Part shown: positions 1-8,440 of the stretch, in pieces
How positions within the stretch are numbered: position 1 is the stretch's first letter
Layout of the letters: each line of letters starts with the position of its first letter
NCBI GenBank assembly: GCA_009760855.2
Contig: WPIO01000615.1
Span: 1 to 18,877, forward strand
Length of the DNA stretch: 18,877 bases
Source of the DNA: Cristatella mucedo
Lineage: Eukaryota > Bryozoa > Phylactolaemata > Cristatellidae
Direction: 5' to 3'
Notes under the pieces: generated by a model
Told to the model about the DNA's origin: nothing
The model's input: only the letters and a program-made list of their open reading frames with translations
Database searches by the model: none
Position numbers and translations under genes: made by a program

Positions 1-2003
1 CGCGAAACCTCAAGACCCTTGACATCGATGCTGTCCGTGCGAGCATATCTGCTTCACCTTTGCTGCTCAGTCCTCCCTCCGGTCTGTCATCACTGGTAGA
101 TTGCTACAACACGACACTAGCTGACACGCTCGACGAGTTTGCACCTTTGACAAAGCGCACTGTGCGCCCCCGCCCAGACGGCCTATGGTTTACCACAGAC
201 ATTAAACTAGCCAAGTCTACTAAACGAAAGCTTGAAAAGGCATACAAAAGATCCGGACTAACTGTCCATCGACAGGCATATGAAGACTACTGTAGGTCGT
301 ACCAATCGATCCTAGCAAAGGCTAAGTCTAGCTTCTATAGAAACATTGTTGAATCACAGATGCACAATCCAAAAATGCTGATGTCGACAATAAACCATCT
401 CCTCAACCGTTCCCAGGTTAGCTCCTTACCTGATGATCCTTGTGATGATCTAGCCGATCGCTTCTCTCGATTCTTTGTGCAGAAGATAGACAAAATCAGG
501 GAATCCATCCCTACGATGACAACCTTCCCACTAGAATGCTGTTTCTCGGTTCCTGGCTGCGCCTCAATGTCTGCATTTAAACAGGTCACTAGTGATGTAG
601 TCCTTAAGCTCGTATCTCAATCAAAGAAGACAACAAGTCCACTGGACCCTATTCCCACTGTCCTGCTCCTACGTTGCATTGATCTGCTGCTGCCATGCAT
701 AACCAACATCATTAATATGTCATTAGCCTCAGGTCAGGTCCCAGCACCTTTCAAAAAAGCTGTAGTCAGGCCACTTCTCAAGAAAGCTACACTAGACCAA
801 GAGAACTTAAGCAACTACCGCTCAGTCTCCCTTCTACCATTCCTGTCAAAGACACTGGAACGGGTCGTGGCAGACCAGCTGAACTCGTATATCGAAACCT
901 CACACCTTGCTAGTAAGTTCCAGTCTGGCTTTACAGCTAATCACTCCACAGAGTCAGCATTGCTTCGGGTATACAACGACCTACTTAGGAATGCAGACAT
1001 GGGTAGAGTGTCTCTTCTTGTTTTGCTCGATCTTTCGGCAGCTTTTGATACCATCGATCACAAAGTACTTCTAGAGCGCCTCTCATCTCGCCTGGGCATC
1101 ACTGGCACTGCTCTGCAGTGGTTCAGGTCCTATCTCAGTGGGAGACTCCAGAGTGTTGACGTGAATGGACAAAGATCATCTGAAGTACCTCTAAAATATG
1201 GAGTACCTCAGGGCTCTGTGCTAGGTCCGGTCCTTTTCACCGTTTATACTCTCCCTCTCGCTGATGTGATTGCCAAGCACAATCTAGGCTTTCACTTCTA
1301 TGCGGATGACACTCAGTTGTACCTTTGCTTTGATCCCTCCCAGCCTTCGAGCACCTCAAATTCTCTCAACTCACTTGCTGCATGCATTGATGACATCCGA
1401 TCATGGATGGCAGCAAATTTTCTAAAACTAAACGATGATAAAACTAACTTACTAGTTATGGGCAAACCTAGTGTTATTCAGAAATTGGAAAGCCTGACTT
1501 TCAAAATTAGCTCTGCCAGCATATCTCCAGTTGCATCAGCTCGAAATCTAGGTGTCATATTCCGAAGCGACCTCTCGTTAGACGACCACATCAGCTCCAC
1601 AGTCAAATCAGCCTATTTTCAGCTTCATAACATTGCTAAAATTAGGGCTTGTTTAGATAAGGATACCACGTCCAAGTTGGTCCATGCATTCGTGACATCT
1701 CGTCTCGACTTCTGCAACTCACTGCTTACTGGCCTACCAGCATGTGCGATCAGGCGATTGCAGCTGGTGCAAAACTCTGCAGCTAGGCTTGTCTGTCGTG
1801 AGCGTCGCAGTTGCCACATTACTCCACTTCTCGCCGACCTGCACTGGTTACCAGTCAAGCAATGAATTGACTTCAAGATTTTGTCGCTCACTTTTAGGTC
1901 TCTTCATTCTATGGCTCTAGCCTATCTTTCAGAGATACTACCCCATCAGGCAAAGCATCGTACCACTCGCTTTTCGGAATCCAACAGTCTAGAAATACCT
2001 ACA
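1..2003 (+). mobile_element. CR1/L2-like non-LTR retrotransposon, truncated at both visible ends
   Basis: This stretch is the RT part of a LINE-type element of the CR1/L2 (Jockey-superfamily) kind. The open frame runs to the left edge, so the endonuclease half should lie outside the window. On the right, similarity to the minus-strand relatives at 2366-3240 and 12267-13152 stops about 2000, soon after the codons for SESNSL. The last ~75 residues and the 3' UTR are therefore missing. The break coincides with the left edge of the duplicated segment. Clade assignment rests on motifs only. Confidence 0.85.
3..1865 (+). pseudogene. Retrotransposon reverse transcriptase, 5'-partial, premature stop
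   Basis: The protein would copy element RNA into DNA at a nicked genomic site. The frame is open from position 3 (620 codons in view), so a start at 60 would be arbitrary. Numbering from the codon at 60, the RT core shows DLSAAFDTIDH with catalytic Asp324, GVPQGSVLGP near residues 381-390, and FYADD with Asp416/Asp417. It then has the LN-DDKT-LL motif and a thumb region (DFCNSLL, RLQLVQN). All three catalytic aspartates are present. The frame ends at TGA 1863-1865, where the relatives encode Arg in a HRIDFK context, so a CGA-to-TGA change is likely. The same frame continues with clear homology (IDFKILSLTFRSL...) to about 1998, where the element is broken. It is probably inactive but was recently coding. 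Confidence 0.9.
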
Positions 2004-2365
2004 TTGATCGTCAAGCTCATCGTGTGTCAAAAGCCGGCCAATAAATGGCTGTACGAGTTGGCTCGCATGACATTTCTAACAGCAGGCTTGCTCTCTACTG
2101 TGCATTATTGCGAGGTATTGCTATTACCTTTCAAATTTTCACTAGAAAAAGTGCAGTAACGGATTATCTGAGCCTTCCAAAAGTCCAAAAAGTGGGCTCG
2201 GACCTAAAACTGATTTGTGGTTGCCTATTTGTGTCCTCGTGCGATAACACGTCGAGCTTTTTATTACCACCAAAACACCACTGGTATTCGTTGAACACGA
2301 CAGCACACTACACACTGGGGACGCATTTCAGCTTCTAAGAACTACTATTTTCCATTAAACTGTGT
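2004..2365. other. Unique-looking segment, no gene recognised
   Basis: This is the left end of the duplicated segment, between the broken RT and the tail of the minus-strand retroelement. Its copy is 11902-12266. Open frames of 92-97 codons here start at non-ATG codons or cross the junction from the RT frame, and they differ by several substitutions between copies. I see no known motif. Confidence 0.5.
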
Positions 2366-3240
2366 TAATATTAATAATAATAATAATACACTTGGTAAAT
2401 CCCCCTCAGACAGCATAATCTCTTTGTAGGTGCTTTACATTTGCTGCAAAGGGACATGCAATTGAATGGTAAGCTAAATCATGCATGGAAAAAAAAGAAA
2501 TGAATAATATGGTTAGGGGCGACTAGCAGAGGGTCAGCACGCAAATGTGGTTTATGGCAGCATGCATAGTGTCAACATGCATACGTACATGAAGGAAAAA
2601 TCATTGGGACCACTAAATGCCGTGCTAAAATGGTGTGTTTTTAAGTTCCTATTAAATTTGGTCAGGTAAGGACAGGTTCTGACGCAGGTCGGGAGAGAGT
2701 TCCAGGCTTTGGGAGCATGCAAACTAATTCCACGGTCTCCCAAGTTCGTACAATGTTTTTGTAGACTGTTGGATTCCGAAAAGCGGGTGATACGATGCTT
2801 GGCCTGATGTGGGAGTATATGTGAGAGATAGGCTGGAGCTACAGAATTAAGGGACCTAAAAGTGAGCGACAAAACCTTGAAGTCGATCCGATGCTTGAGT
2901 CGTAGCCAGTGCAGGTCGGGAGAAGTGGAGTAATATGGCAACTTTGACGCCACGACCGACAAGCCTAGCTGCAGTGTTTCGCACCAGCTGCAGACGCCTG
3001 ATCGCATTTGCTGGTAGGCCACAAAGCAGTGAGTTGCAGAAGTCAACACGGTATGTCTCGAATGCATGGACCAACATAGATGTGCTATCCTTATCTTAGC
3101 TAGCCCAAGTTTTAGCAATGTTGATGCAGAAATGCAGAAGCTGAAAATAGGCAGATTTGACTGTGAAGCTGATTTGGTCGTAATGTTGAATGAAACAGCC
3201 ATTAAACGCTTTTCAATGAAGCAGCCGTTGAACCATGTTA
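2366..3240 (-). mobile_element. 5'-truncated retrotransposon 3' end (copy A)
   Basis: Read leftward, this is the C-terminal part of the same RT family as at 3-1865, followed by its 3' UTR. Recognisable pieces are VDFCNSLL and AIRRLQLV (minus frame 2856-3077), then LHWLRLKHRIDFK, RSLNSVAPAYLS and the C-terminal tail ending in CMLP (minus frame 2552-3250). A frameshift near 2940 separates these frames, so it is a pseudogene. The 3' UTR spans about 2366-2550 and ends in an (ATT)n tail, seen as TAA repeats on the plus strand at 2371-2388. A simple-repeat tail is typical of CR1/L2 elements. The 5' truncation edge is approximate (3190-3250). Confidence 0.9.
2371..2388. repeat. (TAA)n microsatellite = 3' tail of minus-strand retroelement
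   Basis: About six TAA units sit exactly at the 3' end of the minus-strand element. Copy B has an interrupted version (one AATG unit) at about 12270-12286. The tail marks the insertion end of the element. Confidence 0.85.
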
Positions 3241-4314
3241 AATTAAACAAACGACGTCCTTGTTTTCACTTATTTGGCAGCAATCCGTCAAGTTACGTGT
3301 CTAGCCATCAAATCTTAGTCAGTACAATTTTCCTTAAATCTGGCCATTGTGAAAACGTGAGTCACACCAACAAGCCGGAAAACTACCAGTTCAATATCTG
3401 TCTGATAATGAATGCGTATCTGATTGCCGTCGGTAAAAGTAACAGGCAGGCCTTACGACAGCCTGTCCTTACATGCATTATTACAGAATCAACGTCCTAT
3501 TCGACAGAGTGGCAACGTTCAAAAGTCCTACAATCGCATCATGACGACTGATTCTTCGTTACATATTTTACGTACACTGCCAATGGAGATTGCATGTTAT
3601 GATGAGTAACTCGCAAAGAGTACCATCTGCTGTAGCCATGCACGACCTCATACGTGCAAAGATCGGAAAACTGTGTTTATAACCCAAGGTATTTTGAGCA
3701 TTCCATAGAACGTGAAACAACAAAAGTTTATCTTAGATTAGGTATTAGAAAAGCACTATTCCTAATATTATTCCAGTGAAAAGCCTAAGCAAAACACCAA
3801 GGTGGGAGCATCATTTTGGCACTGTGCACATGCAATAAAACGTGGGATGAATTGCCTGCCATTGAATGTAAGCAATGCATGCACTCCCACTCTAGTGTTT
3901 TCAATGCTGACTTATTTACCGACGACGAATGAATTCTTCAATCTGAATAACGTGCACAATAGTCATACATGTAGCCAAGCGAAGATTCAAACATTCGCAT
4001 TGAACGCAACGCTGTTCGACGAGTATCACAACCATTGTAATTCAGAGTGACGACAACATCAGTTACTTTCTAACGTTGTACTGCTCAGTGGACCATGAGT
4101 ACAAATATTTTACACATTCATAACTAAGCACATTTAGGAGAAACAATCGAATAACGTAATACAAATTAAGTCCTCAAAGTCACTTTTCAACCATTACGAA
4201 ATTGAACGTGCCCGTCTAACGTCCGATGGCTATGGATCCTGAATGCTCAGAGCATGCAGGAATACGGGACGATAACAAAGACCAATGGTGTAACGTGGCC
4301 AGGTAATTCTGCTG
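3241..4314. other. 1.07 kb without a supported gene (copy A)
   Basis: Nothing here is recognisable. Plus frames 3424-3609 and 3802-4050 stay open in both copies (B: 13335-13520 and 13713-13961). Their calculated starts are not convincing (GTG for the second, whose first in-frame ATG is at 3847), they are short, and they contain no domain I know. The frame at 3802-4050 differs between copies by two amino-acid changes (F to I, P to A). Confidence 0.5.
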
Positions 4315-4515
4315 TCATACCTTGCTGCCTTCCATCGCTTTGCAATGATCTTGCTTATGTAGATTCAGCATTTGGATACAACTGAATCGCTTCGTGCATA
4401 CCATGCATTCTACAGTAGTGGAGCATTGTTCACGAGCTACGTTTCCCACGTGCCCTTTATCGTTATCCTTGGCGTACGTTATCAGGAAAGAAAACAAGGC
4501 AGCTTGAGCCTGCAC
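4315..4515 (-). CDS. C2H2 zinc-finger exon, probable C-terminal exon (copy A)
   Basis: The minus frame encodes one finger that matches the classical spacing exactly: C37-x2-C40-x3-F44-x5-L50-x2-H53-x3-H57 (nt 4345-4407). It is followed by CKAMEGSKV and a TGA. Such fingers bind DNA, RNA or protein in the nucleus; the target here is unknown. The finger lies eight residues from the C-terminus, much as in the spliced gene at 11359-11818 (finger, then CKEAAV, stop), so the two may be paralogous. The upstream edge is uncertain: an in-frame TAG directly precedes 4515 and the first codon is GTG, so an upstream exon with an acceptor in 4410-4515 is likely. AAG|GTATGA at 4318-4323 could instead be a splice donor. 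A plus-strand frame overlaps it. Confidence 0.5.
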   Translation of the reverse strand: MQAQAALFSFLITYAKDNDKGHVGNVAREQCSTTVECMVCTKRFSCIQMLNLHKQDHCKAMEGSKV

Positions 4516-4767
4516 CTAAGAACCGTCCTATGGACTGCGACTAGTGAAACTATAGCACATATATGCACCGTCTCTCCTGTCAACGGGCCTTCCCTACTCA
4601 CTTCACGGTTCTCCACGAGGCTTGAAGATCCGGATGAAGTCGCCATTGCCTACGATGTTCTAAACAAGATTGAGAAACAGTTAAAAAATGTGTCGAAACG
4701 GATGCGGCATATAGGAATATGCAAAAAGATTGCCCAAGCTATTTACAACTATAGCAATAATAGATAA
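4372..4767 (+). CDS. Unrecognised open frame, identical between copies in its 3' part
   Basis: I do not recognise the product. The frame begins with TTG, so it is at best an internal exon or a fragment. Its last ~90 codons (4503-4767) lie in a block of about 290 bp (4486-4777) with no difference between copies A and B, although flanking sequence differs every few tens of bases. The C-terminal third reads like a basic amphipathic helix (EDPDEVAIAYDVL, NKIEKQLKNV, then KKIAQAI). In A, an extra base at about 4370 puts a TAG just upstream. In B, a missing base at about 14362 closes the upstream frame instead. It overlaps the minus-strand zinc-finger exon at 4372-4515, so both cannot easily be real over that stretch. 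Confidence 0.3.
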   Translation: MDTTESLRAYHAFYSSGALFTSYVSHVPFIVILGVRYQERKQGSLSLHLRTVLWTATSETIAHICTVSPVNGPSLLTSRFSTRLEDPDEVAIAYDVLNKIEKQLKNVSKRMRHIGICKKIAQAIYNYSNNR

Positions 4768-4791
4768 ATACCATCAACGAATTCACATTTC

Positions 4792-4811
4792 CACAGGTGG
4801 TCAGACCTGTG
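4792..4811. repeat. Short perfect inverted repeat
   Basis: CACAGGT and ACCTGTG flank a six-base spacer, giving a 7-bp stem. Copy B keeps it unchanged at 14701-14720. It lies 25 bp after the stop of the plus frame 4372-4767. No function is evident. Confidence 0.6.
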
Positions 4812-5946
4812 TTCTAGATATCCGTTGGTGGCAACATGTTAGACGAAGATGGCAATAAAACACTTCAGCAAAACGTATGCTATTGTTAGTAAATTAGCAC
4901 TCAGTTCTAATGACTAGACATTAGGTCTAAAAATGCTAGCTAAACATAATTACCTTGCTGGTGGACGTGCAGTAAGAGGCAAACCGGGCTGTCGTGCGAT
5001 GGCAGTGCAGCTCCTCACTGGCAAAGAATCCCATGGATCCCCACATCCGGCTCGTACCGGGAATCCAAAAATTGTGCTAGTCTGAGCACAAATTCTACAC
5101 AAATTGTATTCAGCCATTCCGGTTATGAATCTTTCTAATGGCTAAAATGCACAGGCTCCAGTACCAGCCATTCAATTATTTCAACATGCACACTTAATCG
5201 GATAATGCTGCAATGGCACCGTTTCCTCTTCCCGCCAAGCACTCAAAATGGCCTAACCAAGCTTAAACCTTATCTATTCTATGTTATCCTACCATATCCG
5301 GGCCAGCATTCGCAAGGGCTTGATGTTTTCATAAAGATAAACTACAATCCGCCGTCATAGATTCCAGTAAATGATGTACCTATTGTGAAATCAAGTCCAT
5401 GAAGGTGAGGTATTTACTCACTTAACAGCATAGAGGTTTCAAGTAGATTTCTATAGGCATGTGGTTGTGATGTTCCGTTCGGGATGACTTTCGCTGCTGT
5501 TGTTACGACTAACTTTATGGCCTCATAGAATCTAGCAAATGCTCGAAAAAGAAAGATGCCAGTCCTGTAGACCACCGATTCAAGCCAATCTTAGTTTGGC
5601 ACGTCACTTACTGTCCCATCGCTAGCTCGCAGAGCATGAGTTGCACACTTCACAGAATGTGAGCTTCCAATTTCAAGGCCTGGGTTGACAAAACGACCAC
5701 ATCAGAACTAACGTCAATGACTACAGTTTCGAGAACTCCTTTTCAATACCATTGTGAGCGATCAAACGATATTCCGGCTATATCGGCACCTGTTTAACCG
5801 CTAAAAAGCTTACGTACCGACATTTTAAAGCCAATGTAAATTTGCAAGTGATTCTTCGGTTCATTTTGCTTCTTGTTTCGGCAGCATTCAAAAATTTTGA
5901 TTACAAGGTCCTTCATTAGCTCCTCACATTTGGCTGTGCCTATGTT
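4812..5946. other. 1.1 kb without a supported gene (copy A)
   Basis: No frame here is long enough to call. About 4963-5230 is identical to copy B over roughly 270 bp. On the minus strand this block holds a short frame with ATGs at 5043 and 5031 that reads to AAG|GTAATT near 4954, which would be a possible splice donor. It is about 30 codons long and has no recognisable domain. I treat it as unassigned. Confidence 0.4.
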
Positions 5947-6083
5947 TTGTCGCACATCGATGGTTCAGGTCATATGCCAACAGTATGCACCGGGCTCCGA
6001 ATGGGGACTGTCAATGATCGTCCGAAGAACCACTTAAGGAGGCGTGACCGAAGGAGCCTCTCATCGGTAACATTCTTAAAAAT

Positions 6084-6354
6084 TTCATACTCTCCCTCTT
6101 GCCGAATTGATTGCCAAGCAAAACCTAGGCTTTCGCTTCTTTGCAGATTTATTCGTACTTCAATTTTCATCCCTCACAGTGCCTCACTGTCACCCCACAA
6201 ATTTTCTGCATCGATTGATGATATCGCTCATGCCTGGCAGCAAGCTATTCTAAATTTTTTAGCGACGAAACATCGAAACAAATGGAGGCATACCGAGCAA
6301 CTCAGAATTGAGAACAGTTTACACTTACAATTGACTATGCCGGCAAGCCTTCAG
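6084..6354 (+). pseudogene. Decayed RT-core relic (copy A)
   Basis: The DNA aligns with the RT gene around 1240-1480. Shared words are TACTCTCCCTCT, ATTGCCAAGCA, CTAGGCTTTC and a degraded catalytic site in which the YADD codons have become TTTGCAGATTTA. This is followed by CATTGATGA (here GATTGATGATATCG) and the GGCAGCAA stretch. It is frameshifted and much more diverged than the other copies, so it is old. The open frame at 5947-6378 reads through it mostly in the wrong frame and is not a gene. Confidence 0.75.
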
Positions 6355-6360
6355 CTAAAT

Positions 6361-6497
6361 CTGCATGTCATCTCATAGCTCCATCTGAATATGTATGTCA
6401 TCTCATAAGTCCAAATGAATCTGTATGTCGTGTCATACCTCTAACTGAGGCTGTATGTAATGTCATGCCACCAACTCAATCTGCATGTCATCTCACT
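6361..6497. repeat. 30-bp minisatellite, left block (copy A)
   Basis: Four full imperfect units and one partial unit of 30 bp begin at 6361, 6391, 6421, 6451 and 6481. The unit is approximately CTGTATGTCATGTCATACCT followed by CCAACTGAAT. The array is interrupted at about 6498 by a retroelement tail and resumes at 6769. Confidence 0.93.
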
Positions 6498-6768
6498 CTA
6501 TAAAACACCTAATAAGGACAGCATTTAGTAGGTCCTTGTGATTTTTCCTTCATGTGCTTATGTGTGCCGACACTGTGCATGCTGCCATTAACCACATTTG
6601 CATGCTGACCTTGTGCATGTCGCCCCTAACCGTATTATTCGTTTTCTTGGAACCTGATTTTACTTACCATTCGATTACATTTCTCTTTACAGCGAAGGTA
6701 AAGAACCTATAAAGAGATTAAGTTCTCAGAGGGTGCTTCATCAAGTGCATTATTATTTTTAGTCTTCA
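6498..6768 (+). mobile_element. Retroelement 3' UTR fragment inside the minisatellite (copy A only)
   Basis: The reverse complement of this stretch aligns with the 3' UTR at about 2375-2640. Shared words include GGTTAGGGGCGAC, GCAAATGTGGTT, ATGGCAGCATGCA and ATGAAGGAAAAATCA. It therefore lies on the plus strand, opposite to the copies on either side, and ends in GCATTATTATTTTT. It splits a 30-bp repeat unit. The word TCTCA appears at both junctions and could be a short target-site duplication, but it is also part of the repeat unit. Copy B lacks the whole fragment. Confidence 0.85.
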
Positions 6769-6977
6769 TATCTCATACCTCCAACTGAATCTGCATGTCG
6801 TCTCATGCCTCTAACTGAATCTTTATGTCATCACGTACCTCAAACTTGATCTGAATGTCGTGTCATACTGCCAACTGAGTCTGTATGACCTCTCATACTT
6901 CCAACCGAATCTGTATGTCGTGTCATACCTCTAAATGAATCTGTATTCCATCGCATACCTCCAACTGAATCTGCACA
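6769..6977. repeat. 30-bp minisatellite, right block (copy A)
   Basis: The same 30-bp unit as the left block continues in phase, with units at 6791, 6821, 6851, 6881, 6911 and 6941 after a partial first unit. The 28 bp at 6907-6934 are identical to 6417-6444 in the left block. Copy B has exactly one copy of this stretch at the point where 490 bp are missing. Confidence 0.93.
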
Positions 6978-7077
6978 TGATCTAGGCGTCCAGTTCCTAA
7001 GTGACATGCCCTTAACGTAACATTAGTATTCACGAGAATAATGCAGAAGATAAAGTGCTCTAGAAGAACTCAATTTA

Positions 7078-7765
7078 TCGCTAGGTGCTTTACATTAGAT
7101 GCTAGAGCAATTGCGATTGAACGGCGAGTTATATCAAGCTTAATACAAAACTTCACTAGCATAGTTAAAGATGACGTGCACAGGGTGTGCATAAAAGTTT
7201 GGTTAGTAGCAGCAATCACAGTGACAGCAGGCATAGGTGCGTACAGGACGAATCACAAGGACCCACTAAATGCTGTCTTAAAAGGGTGAGTGTTTCAATC
7301 TAACTTCAATGTAGTCAAGTCATTGGATGTTGCGACGCTAGCCGAGAGTTAGTTCCAGGCTCCAGAAGCGTATGAACTTCATGCATGGTCTCCAAAAGAT
7401 GTGAGGTTCGTAGCAGGTGTTGGTATAATCTTGGATTTCTAAATGCGAGTTTTATGATGCTTGGTCTAGTGGGGAAATAGATTTGAGAGATAGGCGGAAG
7501 CCAAAGAATGAAGTTACCTACAAGTCAGCGATGAAACTTTGTAGTCGATTCGTTGGTTTACTTGTTATCGCTTCATTACAGGGAAAAGTGGTATGACGTG
7601 GCAACTCAATTGCTCATGACACACAGGCCTAGTTGCAGAGATGATCACCACCTGTAACCGCCTATTGCACATGCCGGAGGCAGGCGAAACGTCTGTTACA
7701 GAAGTCAAGAAGGGATGGCACATATGCTCGGACCAACTTAGACGTTGCATAAATTCTAAAAAGTG
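7078..7765 (-). mobile_element. Older 5'-truncated retrotransposon 3' end (copy A)
   Basis: This minus-strand stretch aligns with 2440-3070, including its 3' UTR (TAGGTGCTTTACATT, CAATTG..ATTGAA, GGACC.ACTAAATGC) and the RT C-terminus (GAGAGATAGGC, GACCAACTTAGA, ATGGCAACT-like words). It is more diverged and has more indels than 2366-3240. The minus frame 7565-7750 is a remnant of the RT thumb region. The plus frame 7041-7289 is an accident of the 3' UTR. The (ATT)n tail is no longer recognisable. Confidence 0.8.
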
Positions 7766-8016
7766 CCGTTTAAGTTCTCCTTTTCTACCGTTCGCCAGCA
7801 GTGACAGTCTTAGCCGCCTTTCGCTTATCTTGCATATATTGTAGGCGTTTCAGATTATCATTGTTACTATGTGCCAGCTTATATGTGACAGACAATTACA
7901 CAGGAATACCCAAGGCATGGTCAGGGATGTATACATTGAAAGCAAAAATGGCCTGTAGCATGAGAAACGGTAGTCATGTCTCCATTGTGATTCGCTCCTG
8001 CTCTCACTCCACTTAC
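7766..8016. other. Sequence with no recognised gene (copy A)
   Basis: Short overlapping frames occur on both strands (for example plus 7801-8103), but copy B breaks them with a 2-bp difference and substitutions. Nothing else stands out. Confidence 0.4.
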
Positions 8017-8167
8017 GACGGAAACTATCAAGGCCCAGATGTTCTTGTTGACACTCATTTGTCAAGAAGCCGACAGTATCGACAGCAACACGGTCCAATA
8101 TAGCATGCACTTGCTGGACCTGTAGTGCTGCACTTAATTTCTCGCGAGGCACTTCTTTATTTAACAT
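8017..8167 (-). CDS. Candidate first exon, unknown protein (copy A)
   Basis: An ATG at 8167 opens 50 codons starting MLNKEVPREKL and rich in helix-forming residues (QVQQVHAILDRVA). They end at CGTC|GTAAGT (8011-8020), a strong splice-donor match. Copy B (17435-17585) keeps the exon with a single difference, which is synonymous (ACA/ACG in the Thr of LTNE), and its donor reads GTAAGA. Sequence beyond the donor differs more. I do not recognise the protein and found no matching downstream exon, so this may be chance. Confidence 0.3.
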
Positions 8168-8440
8168 AACCGACAGAGTTTAGACCAGTGTGCTTTATCA
8201 CATCTCATGGTACCTAGTTGAAACCTTGCCTTAGATGAGTCAGTGTCTTCCAAGCCCCTAGTGTCGCACTACAGGTTATCGTGCACTTCATGCATAACTA
8301 TCGGCAAAACGTTGCAGAGCACCAAGGTGAGCCACCTTGGTAATCGGCCGCTCAGTGATTCGGGGGGGGGGGGCTTCTACATGGATTCCATAGCGACCAG
8401 TCACACTTCTTGACTTTGTTATGACAAAAGACCTTTTCCT
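8168..8440. other. No supported gene; contains a 12-G run (copy A)
   Basis: The minus frame 8288-8518 starting MPYMNGVDKDL is present in both copies, but its second half differs in frame because copy A has a run of 12 G at 8362-8373 where copy B has CCCGGGGG. I see no domain. Confidence 0.4.
8362..8373. repeat. Poly-G tract (12 G)
   Basis: Twelve consecutive G follow GATTC. The matching place in copy B (about 17779-17786) reads CCCGGGGG. Such runs are prone to slippage and to sequencing error, so the exact length is uncertain. Confidence 0.9.

Noticed and set aside
335-589. 84-codon minus frame opposite the RT gene
   Set aside because: It is antisense to a clearly coding RT region and has no motif.
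3066-3551. 161-codon plus frame
   Set aside because: Its 5' third is antisense to RT codons of the minus-strand relic, and copy B breaks it near 13154 by losing one A.
4792-4811. 7-bp hairpin as a transcription terminator
   Set aside because: There is no T-run after it and such terminators are not used by animal Pol II genes; it is kept only as an inverted repeat.
5947-6378. 143-codon plus frame, well conserved between copies
   Set aside because: It overlaps a decayed RT core read mostly out of frame, so conservation only reflects the recent duplication.
6361-6977. Regular 30-bp repeats resembling a CRISPR array
   Set aside because: The units are head-to-tail with no unique spacers, diverge from each other and sit in animal DNA, so this is a minisatellite.
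7041-7289. 82-codon plus frame kept open in both copies
   Set aside because: The DNA aligns with the 3' UTR of the minus-strand retroelement at 2440-2660, so the frame is accidental.
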